Shown one piece after another: positions 48,825-61,165 of a stretch of DNA of 64,000 bases. The notes beneath the pieces were generated by a model that did no database searches, was not told the origin of the DNA, and saw only the letters and a list, made by a program, of their open reading frames with translations. This DNA is from Nematopogon swammerdamellus (taxonomy: Eukaryota; Arthropoda; Insecta; Lepidoptera; Adelidae). A program made the translations under genes and the position numbers. Every line of letters begins with the position of its first letter. Position 1 is the first letter of the stretch. Location: the NCBI GenBank assembly GCA_946902875.1, contig OX336349.1:9633891-9697890 (forward strand), in the 5' to 3' direction.

Positions 48825-49755
48825 TTAATCCGGGATGCTTTGACAGACTCCAAATTCTGGTGAGGATTAGCGCAGAGTTTCTCCTCCAAATGTTGCCATA
48901 TTTTGTAATCCAATGGTTTCAAGTCTGGGCTGGAGGAGGGCCATTCTTGGTGCCTGATGAAGTCGATTCCATGGGCGGTCGGCCAATTTTGCGTGCTAGC
49001 CGCTCTATGAGCTGGCGCAGAATTTTGTTGGTGTACCCAGTGTCTGTTTTTGATCATTTTGTGAGAAAGAGGTTCCACAATGTTTGTAAGCACCGTATTT
49101 TGGTAGACAACGACACTGATTTTTACACCTTTCTCACAGAAAAACACCTCAGTTAGGCCTGAATATGAGACTTAAAGCCAAACCATGAAGAAGAATGATG
49201 TCCACGCTGAACTCTCGGGATAGGCCTGCCCACTTCTTCACTGTTATGGGCATACACTTTATCATTTTCTATGTTGTAACTTTGCTCAAGGTAAAAAAAA
49301 AATGGTCTGAAAAAACGATTTCGCGGTACTTTTTTCTCACGTACCGCCTTGACAAAGTCCGAGATCTCACTATCCTTATTTTTTCAGACGCTCATATAAA
49401 ACATGTCATATTTTCTTTCGATAAGCTCATAGTCCCAGCTGTTGATTTAATACTCTTTTAACCGTGGTTCTGCTTAACCGCATCTACAGAGCTAAAAATG
49501 TTTGCTTGCGCACAGCATTTCTTTGGATTCGCGCCCTCACTGCCTTGATGACCGCCGGTGTCCTAACCGTACGAGACCGGCCGCTCCTCTTGGGATGTTC
49601 GGAGCTCGAATCTTCACCGAATCGTTTGATTATAGGATAAACAAACCAGTGTTATTTTTAATTTTTTTTAGAAGTTTAAAAATCTCAGTTGTCGCGTAAC
49701 CGCAGCGGTGCAACGCAATAACTGCGATTGTGTCTTTCTTTTGCGTCCACTCCAT
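48722..49755 (-). pseudogene. Broken mariner transposase gene
   Basis: The gene reads right to left. It probably starts at the ATG at 49755-49753, followed by MEWTQKKDTIAVIALH and a helix-turn-helix-like N terminus. Total span is about 344 codons, the family's normal size, but a stop, at least one indel near 49540-49560 and a frameshift at a T run (about 49290-49300) interrupt it. The last 141 codons (49147-48722) are open and end GGFFE-stop. The first catalytic Asp is readable at 49305-49307. The third is at 48908-48910 in PDLKPLDY. The second position (49022-49024) is AAT, giving QQNSAPAH where QDSAPAH is expected: an Asp to Asn change. With 37 residues between positions 2 and 3 this fits DD37D. 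No activity is expected. Confidence 0.9.
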
Positions 49756-50005
49756 GTTTTAAAATGGAGTAATATAATTTTATTTTTTATTTTTAAAGAC
49801 GCAAAATGTTCCTTATTCAAAATCAATCAAAACATTTCTGGCCAGTATTCGAAATTTGATAATAATAAGGCTGTGACAGAACTTATGAACCGACTGCGTA
49901 CATTGTACACAAAACATAAAACGTGTTAGGATTTCTAAAGTGTAAAAAAGATTAATTATATCTATTAATCAACTATAAATTTTATAATTATTAAAATTAA
50001 TAGAT

Positions 50006-50110
50006 AGGGGGAAGCACTGACATGGCACCTAGTTCACCCAGTGTTATGGGCTGACATCACGGACGTTGTAGGTGATGTAGCCAACCGTGTCAGTTTCCAT
50101 AAAAAAAATA
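50006..50110 (+). mobile_element. SINE A 3' end
   Basis: Only the last 105 bp: 'gggaagcactgacatggcac' to the 'gtcagtttccat' tail plus A run. Confidence 0.75.
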
Positions 50111-52811
50111 TATATATTACTAACAAATGCAAATAAATGAAGGTTTTAGGGTTGATTATGTTTAATCTAATAACCCAAGTGCCTACTTATTGCACAACTT
50201 GTTTACTTCAAGCTGCACACTTGACTGTCTATCTTCTTCTTGTGCTGACTATTTGCTGATGTGTGTATACTTGCGAAGACTATTCTATTAAATAAAGTTC
50301 TTCATGCCAGAAACTGTTGTATAATTTCTTATTTAAAATGTCACAATCATGGAAGAAAATCTAGTACTATCATAGACGTATAGAAAATTATTTCTCTATG
50401 AGTACTATCCTAAACTCATGTCAAGTAGAAACTCCAATCTCTTCATAACAATAGCAAGTGTATTTCAAGGATGATTTGTTTCGAACGACAATCTACTTCT
50501 AAAATATTTAAATATGAAGCAAATGTGGCCTATGCATACCACAAATTATCATAATCCACAGATTATTAATAAGAAATAGAAAACTGTGTGAGACACACAG
50601 TAATAATTAAATTGATTTCAAATAATAAATAATATTATAACTACACATAGCAAAAGTACAAAATTAAAACCATTCATAAAGAAATATTCTAACGATCTTG
50701 AAGTGTTATTGAAACGTTAGGAACGATAAAGTCAGGGTTTGTTTACAACAACACGAAATCCTTGAAAATTTTTCCGAACAAGGGCGAATCGTGCCGGGAA
50801 AATTAAATGAAGTTATTCCGTCAATCTGTCGGTACTAGACCATTTGAAATGAAGCTGCCGACAAGTTCGCTCCCCACCGCCAAAATGTTCTCCAATTTGT
50901 TTCCGGCGCTCGACATAGTCGGGGAAGTTCGAAAACAAATCACTTAATTTCGTAAAACGTCATAAAACTCCAGATAAGTCTAATTGCATCCTCTAAGGAA
51001 AGCGGAACAGCCCGGAGGCTCAATCCTTTTCCTCAAACTTCGGACCCAGTTACAAAAGGTTTCCGAGTTTGATCGGGGTCACTGCTATTGACGCCCTCGA
51101 GAAAAACCTTATTTCGGCGGGAGGTATATATGACGTGAAGCGGGCAGAATATTGACCTGTCTCGTCGGCGCCGATGTGATTATTGTTGGGAGACGTGGCA
51201 GAAATAACGAGGTTGTTTGTTGTGAACTTTTTTTTTAAATCTCGTGACTCGCGCCTTTAATTTTGACGTTAATGAAATAAAATTGGTCTACTTTGAACGA
51301 GGGTAGGTAAAATTTTGCATAATTAGTTAATTTTATTTCAGGAGATATTTATTTCTTGTCGCAAGATAGCTGCACCTGATAAAACAATTGGTAAACACAT
51401 ATATGAAATGCTCCCATAAGTTAACCGTACTCACCTACCCTACCTGCCCACTCGAACCGCGCACCGAATATATATACTAGACCCGGGTAATACTTAGCAA
51501 AACCAGTGATTGAGCAATGAGATTTATATATTTCCTGTAAAGTAAGGTGTTGTTTTATATTTTAAAAGCAACACTAATAACTAAAATTATTTAAATTAAT
51601 TATGTAAAATATTTTCTTAAATTACAATTTAAAATTTGGCAAATATTAAAAGCATTCAAGGAACTGCAGCCCAAATTCATTCAGGAAATTGCGTTTCGAT
51701 CCACGCTACGTGCAAAGGAGTGAAAGTTAATTTAAACGTGAAAACGTTTGATTCATACCTCTCGTCCGACACTTTCATCGGACGGGTACGGAATGGAAAT
51801 ATATTGTGTTGCAATATTTCCACATTAAAATGTTGCGGGGAAGAGTTCCATTACTGCTGACAGCGGAAATAGGCGTCCGCACTCTCGGCGCTATCGAGAC
51901 AACTCGTGCGGGATTGTCACGGGAAGTCGAGGATATTGAAATCACGTTGAGTCGAAAATTTCATAATCATGTCCAGTCGAAAATGTCAATAGCCAGGAAA
52001 TTTTAACTATAGAAGTGGAAAATGTCAAAATCATGGCCGTCAATCATATTTGTTGAATTGACTTGATATATTTAAGTATCAAAGCACTATACACCAGATA
52101 TAGGTAATTTAAATAGGCAGAGTGGTCAGATTCTTCAGTATTCATGTTTATGCTGTAAATATGGTAGTATGGGTTAATTATTTATAAGTTACTATAATAT
52201 AATACTTATAAGGTACTAACAAAACATACACTTGCGAAGTTTTTGTCAGTTCCTCTTCGCATTGAATTTAGAACTGGCGGAATTTTCGACATGTCCAAGC
52301 GTAGGTTACCTACCTGTGGATGAAATTATACAATAAACAATAAACAATACATTTATTTTGCTATTGGTAAGCGATCAAAGGATTGGTTCGTGCAGTAGTA
52401 ACTATGTTTGAAAAACTTAACCAAAATTGGCACAATAAAATTTGCCCTTACAACAAATTCTCAAAGACCGAAAGGAGATTATTTTACTTTAATTTGTTTA
52501 ATACGACACTGTCAAAGAAATACTACAATTGAAGGAACACTTCAAAATGGCGACGTCGGCAGTTTGTGGGTTGCGCCGTCACGAGACCTATAGAGCTTTC
52601 AAGCACATAAAAGAAAAAAAGCTAAGTACATAATGGAGGAGTGGCGGAATATGTGAAGGATAATATTCTGAGGAATACGGGAAAAGTTACGTATAAAACG
52701 TACATTTGTATGACAGCAGAAAAGGACAGAAATGTAATGTAGGTACGTCAGCAAAAGCAACTCATGTTTTTTGGCCTAATATGGAAAATATTCTAATCAA
52801 CATTGTAAGAT
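50111..52811. other. No gene seen
   Basis: Long AT-rich stretch, probably intron. Short ORFs only. Confidence 0.45.
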
Positions 52812-53010
52812 TGTTAGATAGATAGAGAATCTTTATTCCTCCAAAAATATATATACAGAATATATATAATATATATATATATATACAGAAATATATAATA
52901 TATATAAAATATATAATAATATATATAAATATATATAAAATATATACAGAAATAAGCACAATAATAACATTTACATGAGGCGAAAAGGCGGACTTATTAC
53001 TTATAGAGTT
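52812..53010 (-). mobile_element. LINE family L3, 3' end with (ta)n expansion
   Basis: Complement of an L3 end: 'tagatagatagagaatcttt', 'gcgaaaaggcggacttatta'. Between them, at 52846-52945, lies a tata-rich microsatellite. Confidence 0.65.
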
Positions 53011-53125
53011 TTCTTCCAGTTAACCTTTCGAGAGGAGTCGATATAGTGAAATATGTTTTATAAATGTAATGAGATAAACATTCTGAAACGTATAATTGTA
53101 TATCTATGATAACATTTAAGAAATG

Positions 53126-53225
53126 AAGGGAAGCACTGACATGGCATGTCACCCGGTGTTATGGGCTGACATCACGGATGCTGTAGGTGATGAAGCCAAA
53201 CGTGTCAGCTTCCATAAAAAAAAAA
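53126..53225 (+). mobile_element. SINE A 3' end
   Basis: 'agggaagcactgacatggca' to 'cgtgtcagcttccataaaa'. The next copy begins less than 20 bp downstream in the same orientation. Confidence 0.75.
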
Positions 53226-53242
53226 GCACATAGGTATGAAGT

Positions 53243-53445
53243 ACCACCACCGCACTGAACGAAACGTCGTCGGTCGAAACGGCTATGTAAATAGTTCGTG
53301 TTTTCCGTCCAGTTTAGTGTAGCCGACATGAAATGAAGGGAAGCACTGATATGGCACCTAGTTCACCCTGTGTTATGGGCTGACATCACGGATGTTGTAG
53401 GTGATGTAGCCAACCGTGTCAGGTTCCATAAAAAAAAAAAAAAGT
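53243..53445 (+). mobile_element. SINE A copy
   Basis: 'accaccaccgcactgaacga' to the tail and an A14 run at about 53430-53443. In tandem with the copy at 53126. Confidence 0.8.
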
Positions 53446-55964
53446 AGCAAAAACTTGAATGTCAGAATTGAAGATAAAATAATTAATAACAACAATGCCT
53501 ACTTACACAATTTATTATTGATGAAGAAATCACTAATGAACACATGTATAAGATAATTACGACAAACATTTAAGACGAAAATAATGGACACAGCCAATTG
53601 CACTTGTCCTTGCGAAAATGGGTTAGTCCATCTAGTTCTACTATTTAGTTTTATTAGCAAAAAAATCCGAACAGCTCTACTGCTCACCGCTATAGAATAA
53701 AATGGACAAAAACAATCCAGATAGTTCTACTGTTCTATTAATCGTATAAAATATAATAATAAACACGCTGAGCGAGCTACCAATACAGGCCGATTTGCAG
53801 GCTAATTGTAGGGACAGAAAAAGTTCATCACATACAAATGTTTAGAAAAGTACACAATTTAAATTAAATGAGCTGTGTTTAAATTTGTACTTTCATTTAA
53901 TTTGCAATTGTTTCGATGTTTCGAAAGATTAACTCCGCGAACAGACGGGACGTTTCTGAAATATATTAAAAGTCTGTCTTGGGGGACGCACTTCTGTTTG
54001 AGGTGATGTTAATTTTATTCCTTGATAGGTTTATGGAAGTTTCTGTCGTTTTCTTACTTCAAAATGGAATACAAATTGATGAAACGTTGCGTGAAGTTGT
54101 CACCATGGTATGCTTTTACCGACAATAAAATTATCTTATAATCTAAGTATGAGATGCTAGCACAGAGCAGCGATAGCCGACTGTCTTTCCCAGTGCTCTG
54201 TGATCACAATAATAATTTAGCAGGCTTATTAAATGTAAATATTTTCTCAAATTCAAAGATAACGCTCGTATTATAAGGACAAAGATCGACTGGTTTAGCA
54301 TCGGAAACGAATCCCGGTTGGAGTATGCAAATCGTACTCTCGCCATACTCCTTGTTACTTCTCTGTTCCATTAACTTAGACTAAACCCAGATTATTGCTT
54401 TAGGCCCTTCGTCTGAAGTCACGCTCTGTCATATGGAAGGCAATTTCTCTAATATAGTTTAGATTCCATTCTGGGGCTGTATAGTATAATACCATAAATT
54501 TTATTATAAAAGTTATCTATTCAATTAACTTTAACCTTGTAACTAACATTAAGAAAGGAGCGAGGAGGCTGAGGACAGCGGAAGCGGGTGAAGTGCATAG
54601 GAATGCGACGTGAACCAATCACAGCCTTTGAGGGTTTAGAAATTTGGAAAGAGCCAATCACAGCACACCTTCGGACGTCTGAGTTTGCCTTGCAGTAAGA
54701 GCATACTAACAGGTGGGTCCGATCTACTTGCTTGTCCTGACCACTCTTCTCCACGACATCTGACAGTCTTCCAGATCAACCTATGGTATTAATCAATATA
54801 CGGAATAAGAGTAAAATGCGACACCCTACTAAATTCTTAAAATTTAAGGTACATTGGGTGCACACTAACCGTCACACTATTTTGTCATACCAGTATTGAC
54901 CCAAATGTGCCCATAATGTGACCAAAACGAGGCATGAATTTAATAGTGTTCTGTTTCTTTCAAATATACTTAAATTTGAGTGGAGTTTGATTGTTGCCAA
55001 TAACATCTATATGTGTATTTTAAAAATGGCAGGTATATAAATTACAACTCCATTATATTATCAGGAAATACAAAATATTTTCGTTGAATTTTGGAATCAT
55101 CCCAACAATGTAAATCGAATTTATTGGGCATGTAGCTTACAGTATTTTAACGATACGACATAGATAAAGAATTGAAACGCAAAATATACAAAATGTTTAA
55201 CACATTGATTTAACTAACAGTAAAAGCCATCACTTTAGCTAATGAAGTGTGATCTATAAATCAGACGGCTGCTCCTAGCAACAGAACAGAAAAGCGTCTG
55301 CGTTTGCATCGGGCGAGCTGCAAGAATTTGGATTAAAAAAGCGAGCCTTGGAGGGATGGAAGGGGGCGAACGGGTTGCCAAGAGGATGTTGAAATGGACG
55401 GGTGGAGAAAACGCACCCCTTCACTTGAATTTGTCTGTAGTAAGTAATTTAAATATTTATCCATATGCAAAATCACTTTACATATAGGATGTTGGTTACG
55501 CCACGAATGTGCGTTGAACCGTTATACCATAGTTCAAACACCTCACCTTGAATCCATGCCTTCCATCGCATAGAGAATACCGCCAATTTTTACGGTCAAG
55601 GCAGAGCGGCAACCGTCACAGTTTCCAACTGAAGATGAATCGCGACCTTCAAAGGAACTACACCCGCTACGCTACCGCCCCGCTACCACGCTTGCTCGTT
55701 GGGTGAGCACGAACGCTTTCATCGCTCCTCGTTCGAGTTCCGCGAGTTTGGACATTGATGCGCCTCTCGCAACTCGAAAACCGCGATTGAAAATGAGTGA
55801 ACGAATTTCTCCTCGCGCGAGTGAACTGAGCTGGTCTTCGCCCTTTGTTCCTGCCCCTCTAGCTAGAGTCTGGAGTTGACGAGGATGCTGCTGACGGATG
55901 CGACGAGTTCGTAGAAAGAAGCGCTGCAGAAAGCTGTTGAAGGACAGTGGCGCTAACGATAGTT
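53446..55964. other. No gene seen
   Basis: AT-rich with a moderately GC-rich patch at 55600-55900. No coding block recognised. Confidence 0.45.
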
Positions 55965-56011
55965 TTTAGGGTTCCGTATCCGGTACGGGACCATATTACT
56001 AAGCCTACGCC

Positions 56012-56049
<38 letters not shown>

Positions 56050-56302
56050 TTATCTGTCCGTCCGTCCGTCCATCTGGCCGAGGGCTGAAGGTATTTCTTG
56101 AACTATAATATAATGTAGCCCCTTGAAATTTTCACAGAACATGCGTTACTATGAAGCATTTTCACTAATCATTAATTTTACCTAAATATGAAGCATTTCA
56201 TAAACACGCCATAGATGGCGTGAGTGGCGCTGAGCATGATGGCGATACGGAACCCTCGGTGCGCGAGTTCTACTTGCACTTGGCCGGTTTTATTGGGTTT
56301 AT
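55965..56302 (+). repeat. Family D repeat with long (gtct)n run
   Basis: Starts 'agggttccgtatccggtacg', has (gtct)n/(gtcc)n at about 56010-56075, then atgaagcatttt, cgccatagatggcgtgag, gatacggaaccctcgg, and ends 'gcacttggccgg'. Both ends are present. Confidence 0.8.
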
Positions 56303-57586
56303 TTGGAGAAAAAATGTACATAATTTTGTTTTTTCAAAGCCCAATATTTATCGATGTATTATTGAAATTAGTAGTCGCGCGCAAAATATCGCGGGGGTGT
56401 GTCAGTGTGGCGCATGGTGTGTTGACGTTTGGAGTGCGACGCTCGCGCGCAGGGGGTAAGCATGTAAAATTGTGCAAGGTGGAGTTTTGTGACAGAAATT
56501 AATGTTTCACTAGTTTATTTATTTATTTATTTATTTAATCCAAAACCTCCTATTTACAGATAAATATCCAATTATCAGTTTATCCTCTGGCTGCATAACA
56601 CACACACCCTTTATGTACACTAACGTAAAGGATAACTGCATATGGTTTGGTTAGCCAATTTTGGCAACGTATCTAAACTGACCGCTTATCACCACGCATC
56701 AGGGGGCTGAATAGTGGCGTCAATAATGCGAATTTGTAGACTAAGCTATTACGCGGAATAGAACGTAATTTTCATTGATATTGTTTAATTCAATTACGAG
56801 TAGATACCCGATTGGTATGAATTGGAGTTCAATAAAGAACATACAAGAAAGTTTGAACAAAAGTATACCAAATAATCGCTTTTATAATAATACATTATTT
56901 TAACCAAATAACCAAATGACCAGACCCATAACCAGTTTTTTTAACACTAATAATTCCTTCATCCAGAATATAGATAATAGCGTGATTTGTGGTATCCCTA
57001 TCCCTACATATTATAAGATCCAACACCTGCCGTCTGAGTGTACTCGTATGTATGTATGTTCGAATAAAATCGACCGATTCCTTAACGCGAGCGGAGCCGC
57101 CATAGACGTTATTATTTCTCTATGGGAGCCGCGGACACAGCTAGTCATAAATACGATTTGGTGCATGCCAAATTCTCTTCACGTGTAAGTACCAACATAC
57201 GGACTGCAGAGTCGATGCTTCATTTAGCACTGCTAGCCGAGCGGTCGACAGGCATATAGACAAAGACAACCAACTGAAATTAGTAGGAGGTCTCTTATTG
57301 GTCGATGAGCGATTCGTGCGCTGCGCCGATAAAAGCTGTTCTGCAGCTTCTGTTTTTGATATTTCAATAAGAAAGAGCATGTCAGTCAAGTGCGAATATG
57401 AAATTCCGAGTCACAAGTGAATACACTTATATAATAGATAGATAGATAGATAGGGCATTTTTTGTTCCACTAACGTTTAACAAAGGTTGCTGACAGTGCA
57501 ATAACATACCGTCCAAAGGCGAAAATTCCTTATAGAGATTTCTTTCATTCAACGATGGATGTTTGAGGCGAGTGCGTACATTGTAA
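56303..57586. other. No gene seen
   Basis: A (ttta)n microsatellite at 56514-56537, a family H-like fragment at about 57040-57145 (minus) and a (gata)n run at 57435-57452. Confidence 0.45.
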
Positions 57587-57594
57587 GATACGTA

Positions 57595-57910
57595 CTAGAA
57601 CGATAAAAAAGGTATGGACTCCGAACCCTATCCTCGCCAGCGTAACACGATATAAGCAAAAGCATGCTTGTTTTGTATGGACGGTCGCGCGCTGGCCCGT
57701 CAGTCTGTCATCGGCCGCGTTCGCAAAAACCTGTTTAAAGTGCCCGCATGCTCTGTATTTACGTGTAAAAACACTACAGGCGAGTTTAGTGTGCACAATA
57801 GTGGAATATCTTATCATTGGTAAGTACACTCCGCTCCCCGCAACTCGGCGACGCTTGTTCTCATACAAGCATTTGCCAGTCCGGCGTCCATACCTTTTTT
57901 ATCGTTCTAG
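57595..57910 (+). mobile_element. P-superfamily-like MITE with a THAP exon
   Basis: 316-bp element. Terminal inverted repeats of 29 bp (57595-57623 and 57882-57910) differ at one base. The 8-bp sequence GATACGTA flanks it on both sides (57587-57594, 57911-57918), a perfect target-site duplication. The inside holds a THAP-like zinc-finger start: GTG at 57740, then PACSVFTCKN (Cys-X4-Cys) and GISYHW, running into GTAAGT at 57820-57825. Known: P elements make 8-bp duplications and their transposases begin with a THAP DNA-binding domain. Inferred: an internally deleted, non-autonomous derivative of a P-like element that keeps the 5' exon. The expected ATG is GTG, so it no longer encodes protein. 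hAT elements also make 8-bp duplications but do not explain the THAP block. Confidence 0.8.
57740..57819 (+). pseudogene. THAP-domain exon remnant
   Basis: 26 sense codons plus two bases before the donor. The first two zinc ligands are Cys-X4-Cys; the later Cys-X2-His ligands would lie in the missing downstream exon. The initiator looks mutated from ATG to GTG. Confidence 0.7.
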
Positions 57911-58094
57911 GATACGTAGGTATTAGAAAAAAAACTTAATATAAGAATATGAAATAAAAGGGTCAATACAATACATACCTTATACCTACTTTGCTTTACT
58001 AACAGAGTTCTGCACGATTTTCGGGAAATTAAAAATAAAATCGGCAAGTGCGAGTCGGGCTCGCGCACCGATGCTTCCGTACCACCAGGCAAAT

Positions 58095-58517
58095 GGACGG
58101 TTTTTAGGGTTCCGTATCCGGTACGGGACCCTATTACTAAGCCTACGCCGCCGTCTGTCTGTCTGTCTGTCTATCTATCCGTCCGTCTGTCCGAGGGCTG
58201 TATCTCTTGAACCGTAATAGGTAGCCCGTTGAAATTTTCACAGAATACCTATGTGTTATTATCGCCGATATTTGTTATATCGGCCATAATAACACATATT
58301 CTGTGATAATAAAAATAATACAAATAAGAAAAGTTAAAAATTCATAGAAGAAACCAAAAATTGTATGCGCGCGCGCCATCTACCGAACAGAGTATGAAGC
58401 ATTTTAACTAATCATTAATTTTAACTAATATGAAGCATGGCGTGAGTGGCGCTAACCATGACATGGCGATACGGAACCCTCGGTGCACGAGTCGACTCGC
58501 ACTTGGCCGGATTTTTA
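58095..58517 (+). repeat. Family D repeat, best complete copy
   Basis: About 420 bp from 'tttttagggttccgtatccg' to 'gactcgcacttggccggatt'. Subterminal blocks gggttccgtat and atacggaaccc are inverted to each other. It contains (gtct)n, 'taataacacatattctg' and 'atgaagcattttaactaat'. No coding capacity, so it is a non-autonomous family of unknown class. Confidence 0.8.
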
Positions 58518-58674
58518 TTGTTGTTTCACATTAGAGTTTACACTATAATCACACCAAGTTTGACGCTTGTATATATTGCTGTTTTTACGATAGAACAAAA
58601 ACAAGAAAACATTAAGAAAAATGTTCTTGTATGGAGTATGAATGTGTTTCTTGTATGGAGACCCCATTAAATTT

Positions 58675-58862
58675 TCGCTTTTTATTTTTTTATTATATGT
58701 GAGGATCCATATCCACCATAATAAATAATACATATTATGTGAAAATGTCAACCGGCTACCTAATAAACCCTTTAAACGTATTACAGACGGATGGATAGAC
58801 AGACGGACGGAGAGACAGATGGACAGACAGACGGACAGACAGACGGGCAGACGGCGGTGTAA
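58675..58862 (-). repeat. Family D fragment
   Basis: 'ccataataaataatacatat', 'caaccggctacctaataaac' and a (gacg/gaca)n tract at 58786-58855. Reverse orientation to its neighbour at 58095. Confidence 0.7.
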
Positions 58863-59447
58863 GCTTAGTAATAATTTTAAACAAACCCTAAAAATAACCA
58901 TAGGTATTTTAACTTCGACTTTATTTGCAAACAATTCGTTCACGGACCAATCGAAGACCCTTCCATACTCACTTCATAGATCTTGCTCGAATGCGGCTCG
59001 CGTGGACCACGGCCCACGAGCCGACCGCGTTTCTCTATGCAAATCTCTCACTCAGCAAGTCAGCGGTATATGCTGACGGATTAGGAGAAGATCCTCTGTA
59101 CTGCACTACGAGAGACCGGGGATTTAGCATCCCGTCTAAGGGGTAGACATAATGCGGTATGCAAAAATATGCGCGCAGTGCTGGCGAAAGGCATGTGGCG
59201 TTTGTTGGACGAATAGGTTTGAAGTAAGGAATCTTCTACAGAAAAGAAACATTTTAATTTTGACTTTTTACTGAATCTGTAGCATAGACGACGACGATGA
59301 GACTACTTTGGTTATTAAATACTATACTATATATATATATATAATGGCATTTCTATTTTTGTAATTTTTTTAATGTCATGACTATCTGCATACAGGTTAG
59401 TATATCAAAATAGGATAAGCCCAATTGATGCATAGCATCAATTTGGC

Positions 59448-59826
59448 TTCTTTTTTTTTATTGGCTACATCGCGTTCAACATCCGCGATTTCAGCCCATA
59501 ACATCTTGGTGTACTAGGTGCCATGTCAGTGCTTCCCTTTGGTCGTGCCGGCTACACTGAACTGGACGGAAAACACGAATTATTGACATAGCCGTTTCGA
59601 CCGACTTTGCATTCAGTGCGGTGGTACTCATACAACCCGACTAAACCGTACCACCTAGTAAGGCAAGAAGGGAAGGGACCTACAGTTTTACTTGGAATCC
59701 GAACCACGGCCAGACTCCAACGGTGGAACCGTCACCTATCCAAGTTCTGACCGAGCCCAGGTGTGCTTATGATAACGAACGATAGTCGACGATCGCACCA
59801 CTGAGCTACCAAGGCTGACAAGCTCA
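59448..59826 (-). mobile_element. SINE A, most complete copy with chimeric head
   Basis: Minus strand, about 380 bp. The poly-T at 59451-59460 is the A tail. Then come the body, middle segment, B box complement (59694-59706), 5S-like segment (about 59731-59770) and A box complement (59797-59815). Order and spacing match the independent head at 9077. Confidence 0.8.
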
Positions 59827-59872
59827 TCGAGCGACCTCTCTGTCGAGAGGTTCGTCAAATGACACCACTGCT

Positions 59873-59955
59873 CTTAGTCTTAATTTTCTTAGTATTCTTA
59901 GTATTTTTAGTAGTCTTAGTATTCTTAGATTCTTAGTTTTGTTAGTTTTCTTCAT
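59873..59955. repeat. Short-unit tandem repeat (ttcttagta)n
   Basis: About eight imperfect copies of a 9-10 base unit, next to the SINE A copy at 59448. Confidence 0.8.
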
Positions 59956-60049
59956 TGATATCTATTTTTTAGATTTGCCCATCCCATACATCACTCCCGA
60001 AAAAATATGTTCTCGACGAGACCTGCATATAATGCAGATTTCACGGACA

Positions 60050-60440
60050 GCCGCTTCATACGGCGTGTGCGGTGCGTGTTGAACGCACGCAAGTCTGTAT
60101 CGAGTCGGTGACGCGTGTGTGCAGCATGCCCGGTTGCTGTTATAAAGAGTGACAGTGACAAACGTTGTTGTTTGTTTCGCCTGAGCATGTTATGGCGTGT
60201 TAAGAAGCCATGCTGTCACGGATAGGATCGTGTGACGGTGCGGTGGTATCGCGTTCTCGTTCTCGCTTGCCTGCTGGTGATGGGAGTAGGCGGAAAAACG
60301 GCAAACGCGCCGCATGACGTCTTTCTCGCTCGTTCTTGTCATCTGTGGGCGGGTGGGGGCGAGCGCGCGATAGCGTCCTCGTAGGGATCGTGTCACGTAT
60401 GTGTGCGTGCACGCACACTTGTACCGACGTCTAGCACAGG
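60050..60440. other. GC-rich island, no gene recognised
   Basis: CpG-rich with 'gtgacagtgacaaacgttgt' and GT/GC-rich runs. ORFs on both strands (60-70 codons) lack recognisable domains. Possible promoter or decayed repeat. Confidence 0.35.
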
Positions 60441-60699
60441 TTGCATCGTACGACGTTCGATCTATAAAATAGATGTCGATGGTTTTCTTAGTATTCTTGG
60501 AACTTTAAAATAATTAATTATTCATGATTTTCGGAGTGTTTATTATTTTGTACCGTTCTTTAGATTTACTTACGCATTTAACATTAATAAGGGTCAAATT
60601 CCAGAAGAGACAGCTCAGTACCTAAGAATATTCATCAATTCTCTAAAATGATCATTCAAATTTATTCAGGCTTCCTCGAGCTCCCTGTCCTCTTACCCA

Positions 60700-61165
60700 C
60701 TGCCCCCTCAACCCTCGCACTGCGTCCGCCGCCGTACCCGCGCCGCTCCTCCTCGACGGATTATAACTAGACCTAATCTCCGCATCACCCTACGAAGCCT
60801 TTGTTCCTTAGCTGTATCCATTTGCGTCCGACGAACAAAACACAAATCCCACACGAGAACTCGCGAGCTCCATCGAATAAGTACCGCGAAATTCGCAATC
60901 ACACAATTTGGGCATAACAAAAACGTTGAGGCGCAGCGCTTATCCGCATTGTGACGAGAGGCATTGTCCGCCGGATGAGGGCGAAAGGAAAACGAAAGTA
61001 TCTGCGATGTCGCGACTGCTTTTGTTTCGTCGCCGAGTCGCCCGCGCGTCTGCTAAGCTCTTTGTGGTCCGTTCAGTGCCCCACTGTGCTCGCGTTGACG
61101 GCGCGGCGGCGGCGCGGAGCTTTGGAAAATGCGAACGGTTTCTGAAGGCAGCTTCGGAGTGGCCA
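60700..61165. other. GC-rich island, no gene recognised
   Basis: CpG-rich, contains 'cggcgcggcggcggcgcgga' near 61098. ORFs are short and unrelated to known families by eye. Candidate promoter or first exon. Confidence 0.35.

Larger units (their letters stand above)
48458..49898 (-). mobile_element. Nearly full-length mariner-like element (DD37D type)
   Basis: Terminal inverted repeats of 27 bp lie at 48458-48484 and 49872-49898, identical over the 'TCATAAGTTCTGTCACA' part. Each outer end abuts a TA dinucleotide (48456-48457 and 49899-49900), the usual mariner target-site duplication. The element is 1441 bp, about the expected 1.3 kb plus a 140-bp internal duplication. The coding strand is minus. 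Known: mariner elements move by a DDD transposase; spacing of 37 residues between the second and third Asp is the maT/mori-type signature. Confidence 0.93.

Noticed and set aside
58515..58943. 142-codon minus-strand ORF
   Set aside because: Runs through (gaca)n and family D sequence; the repeating Cys-Leu-Ser-Val residues come from the microsatellite.
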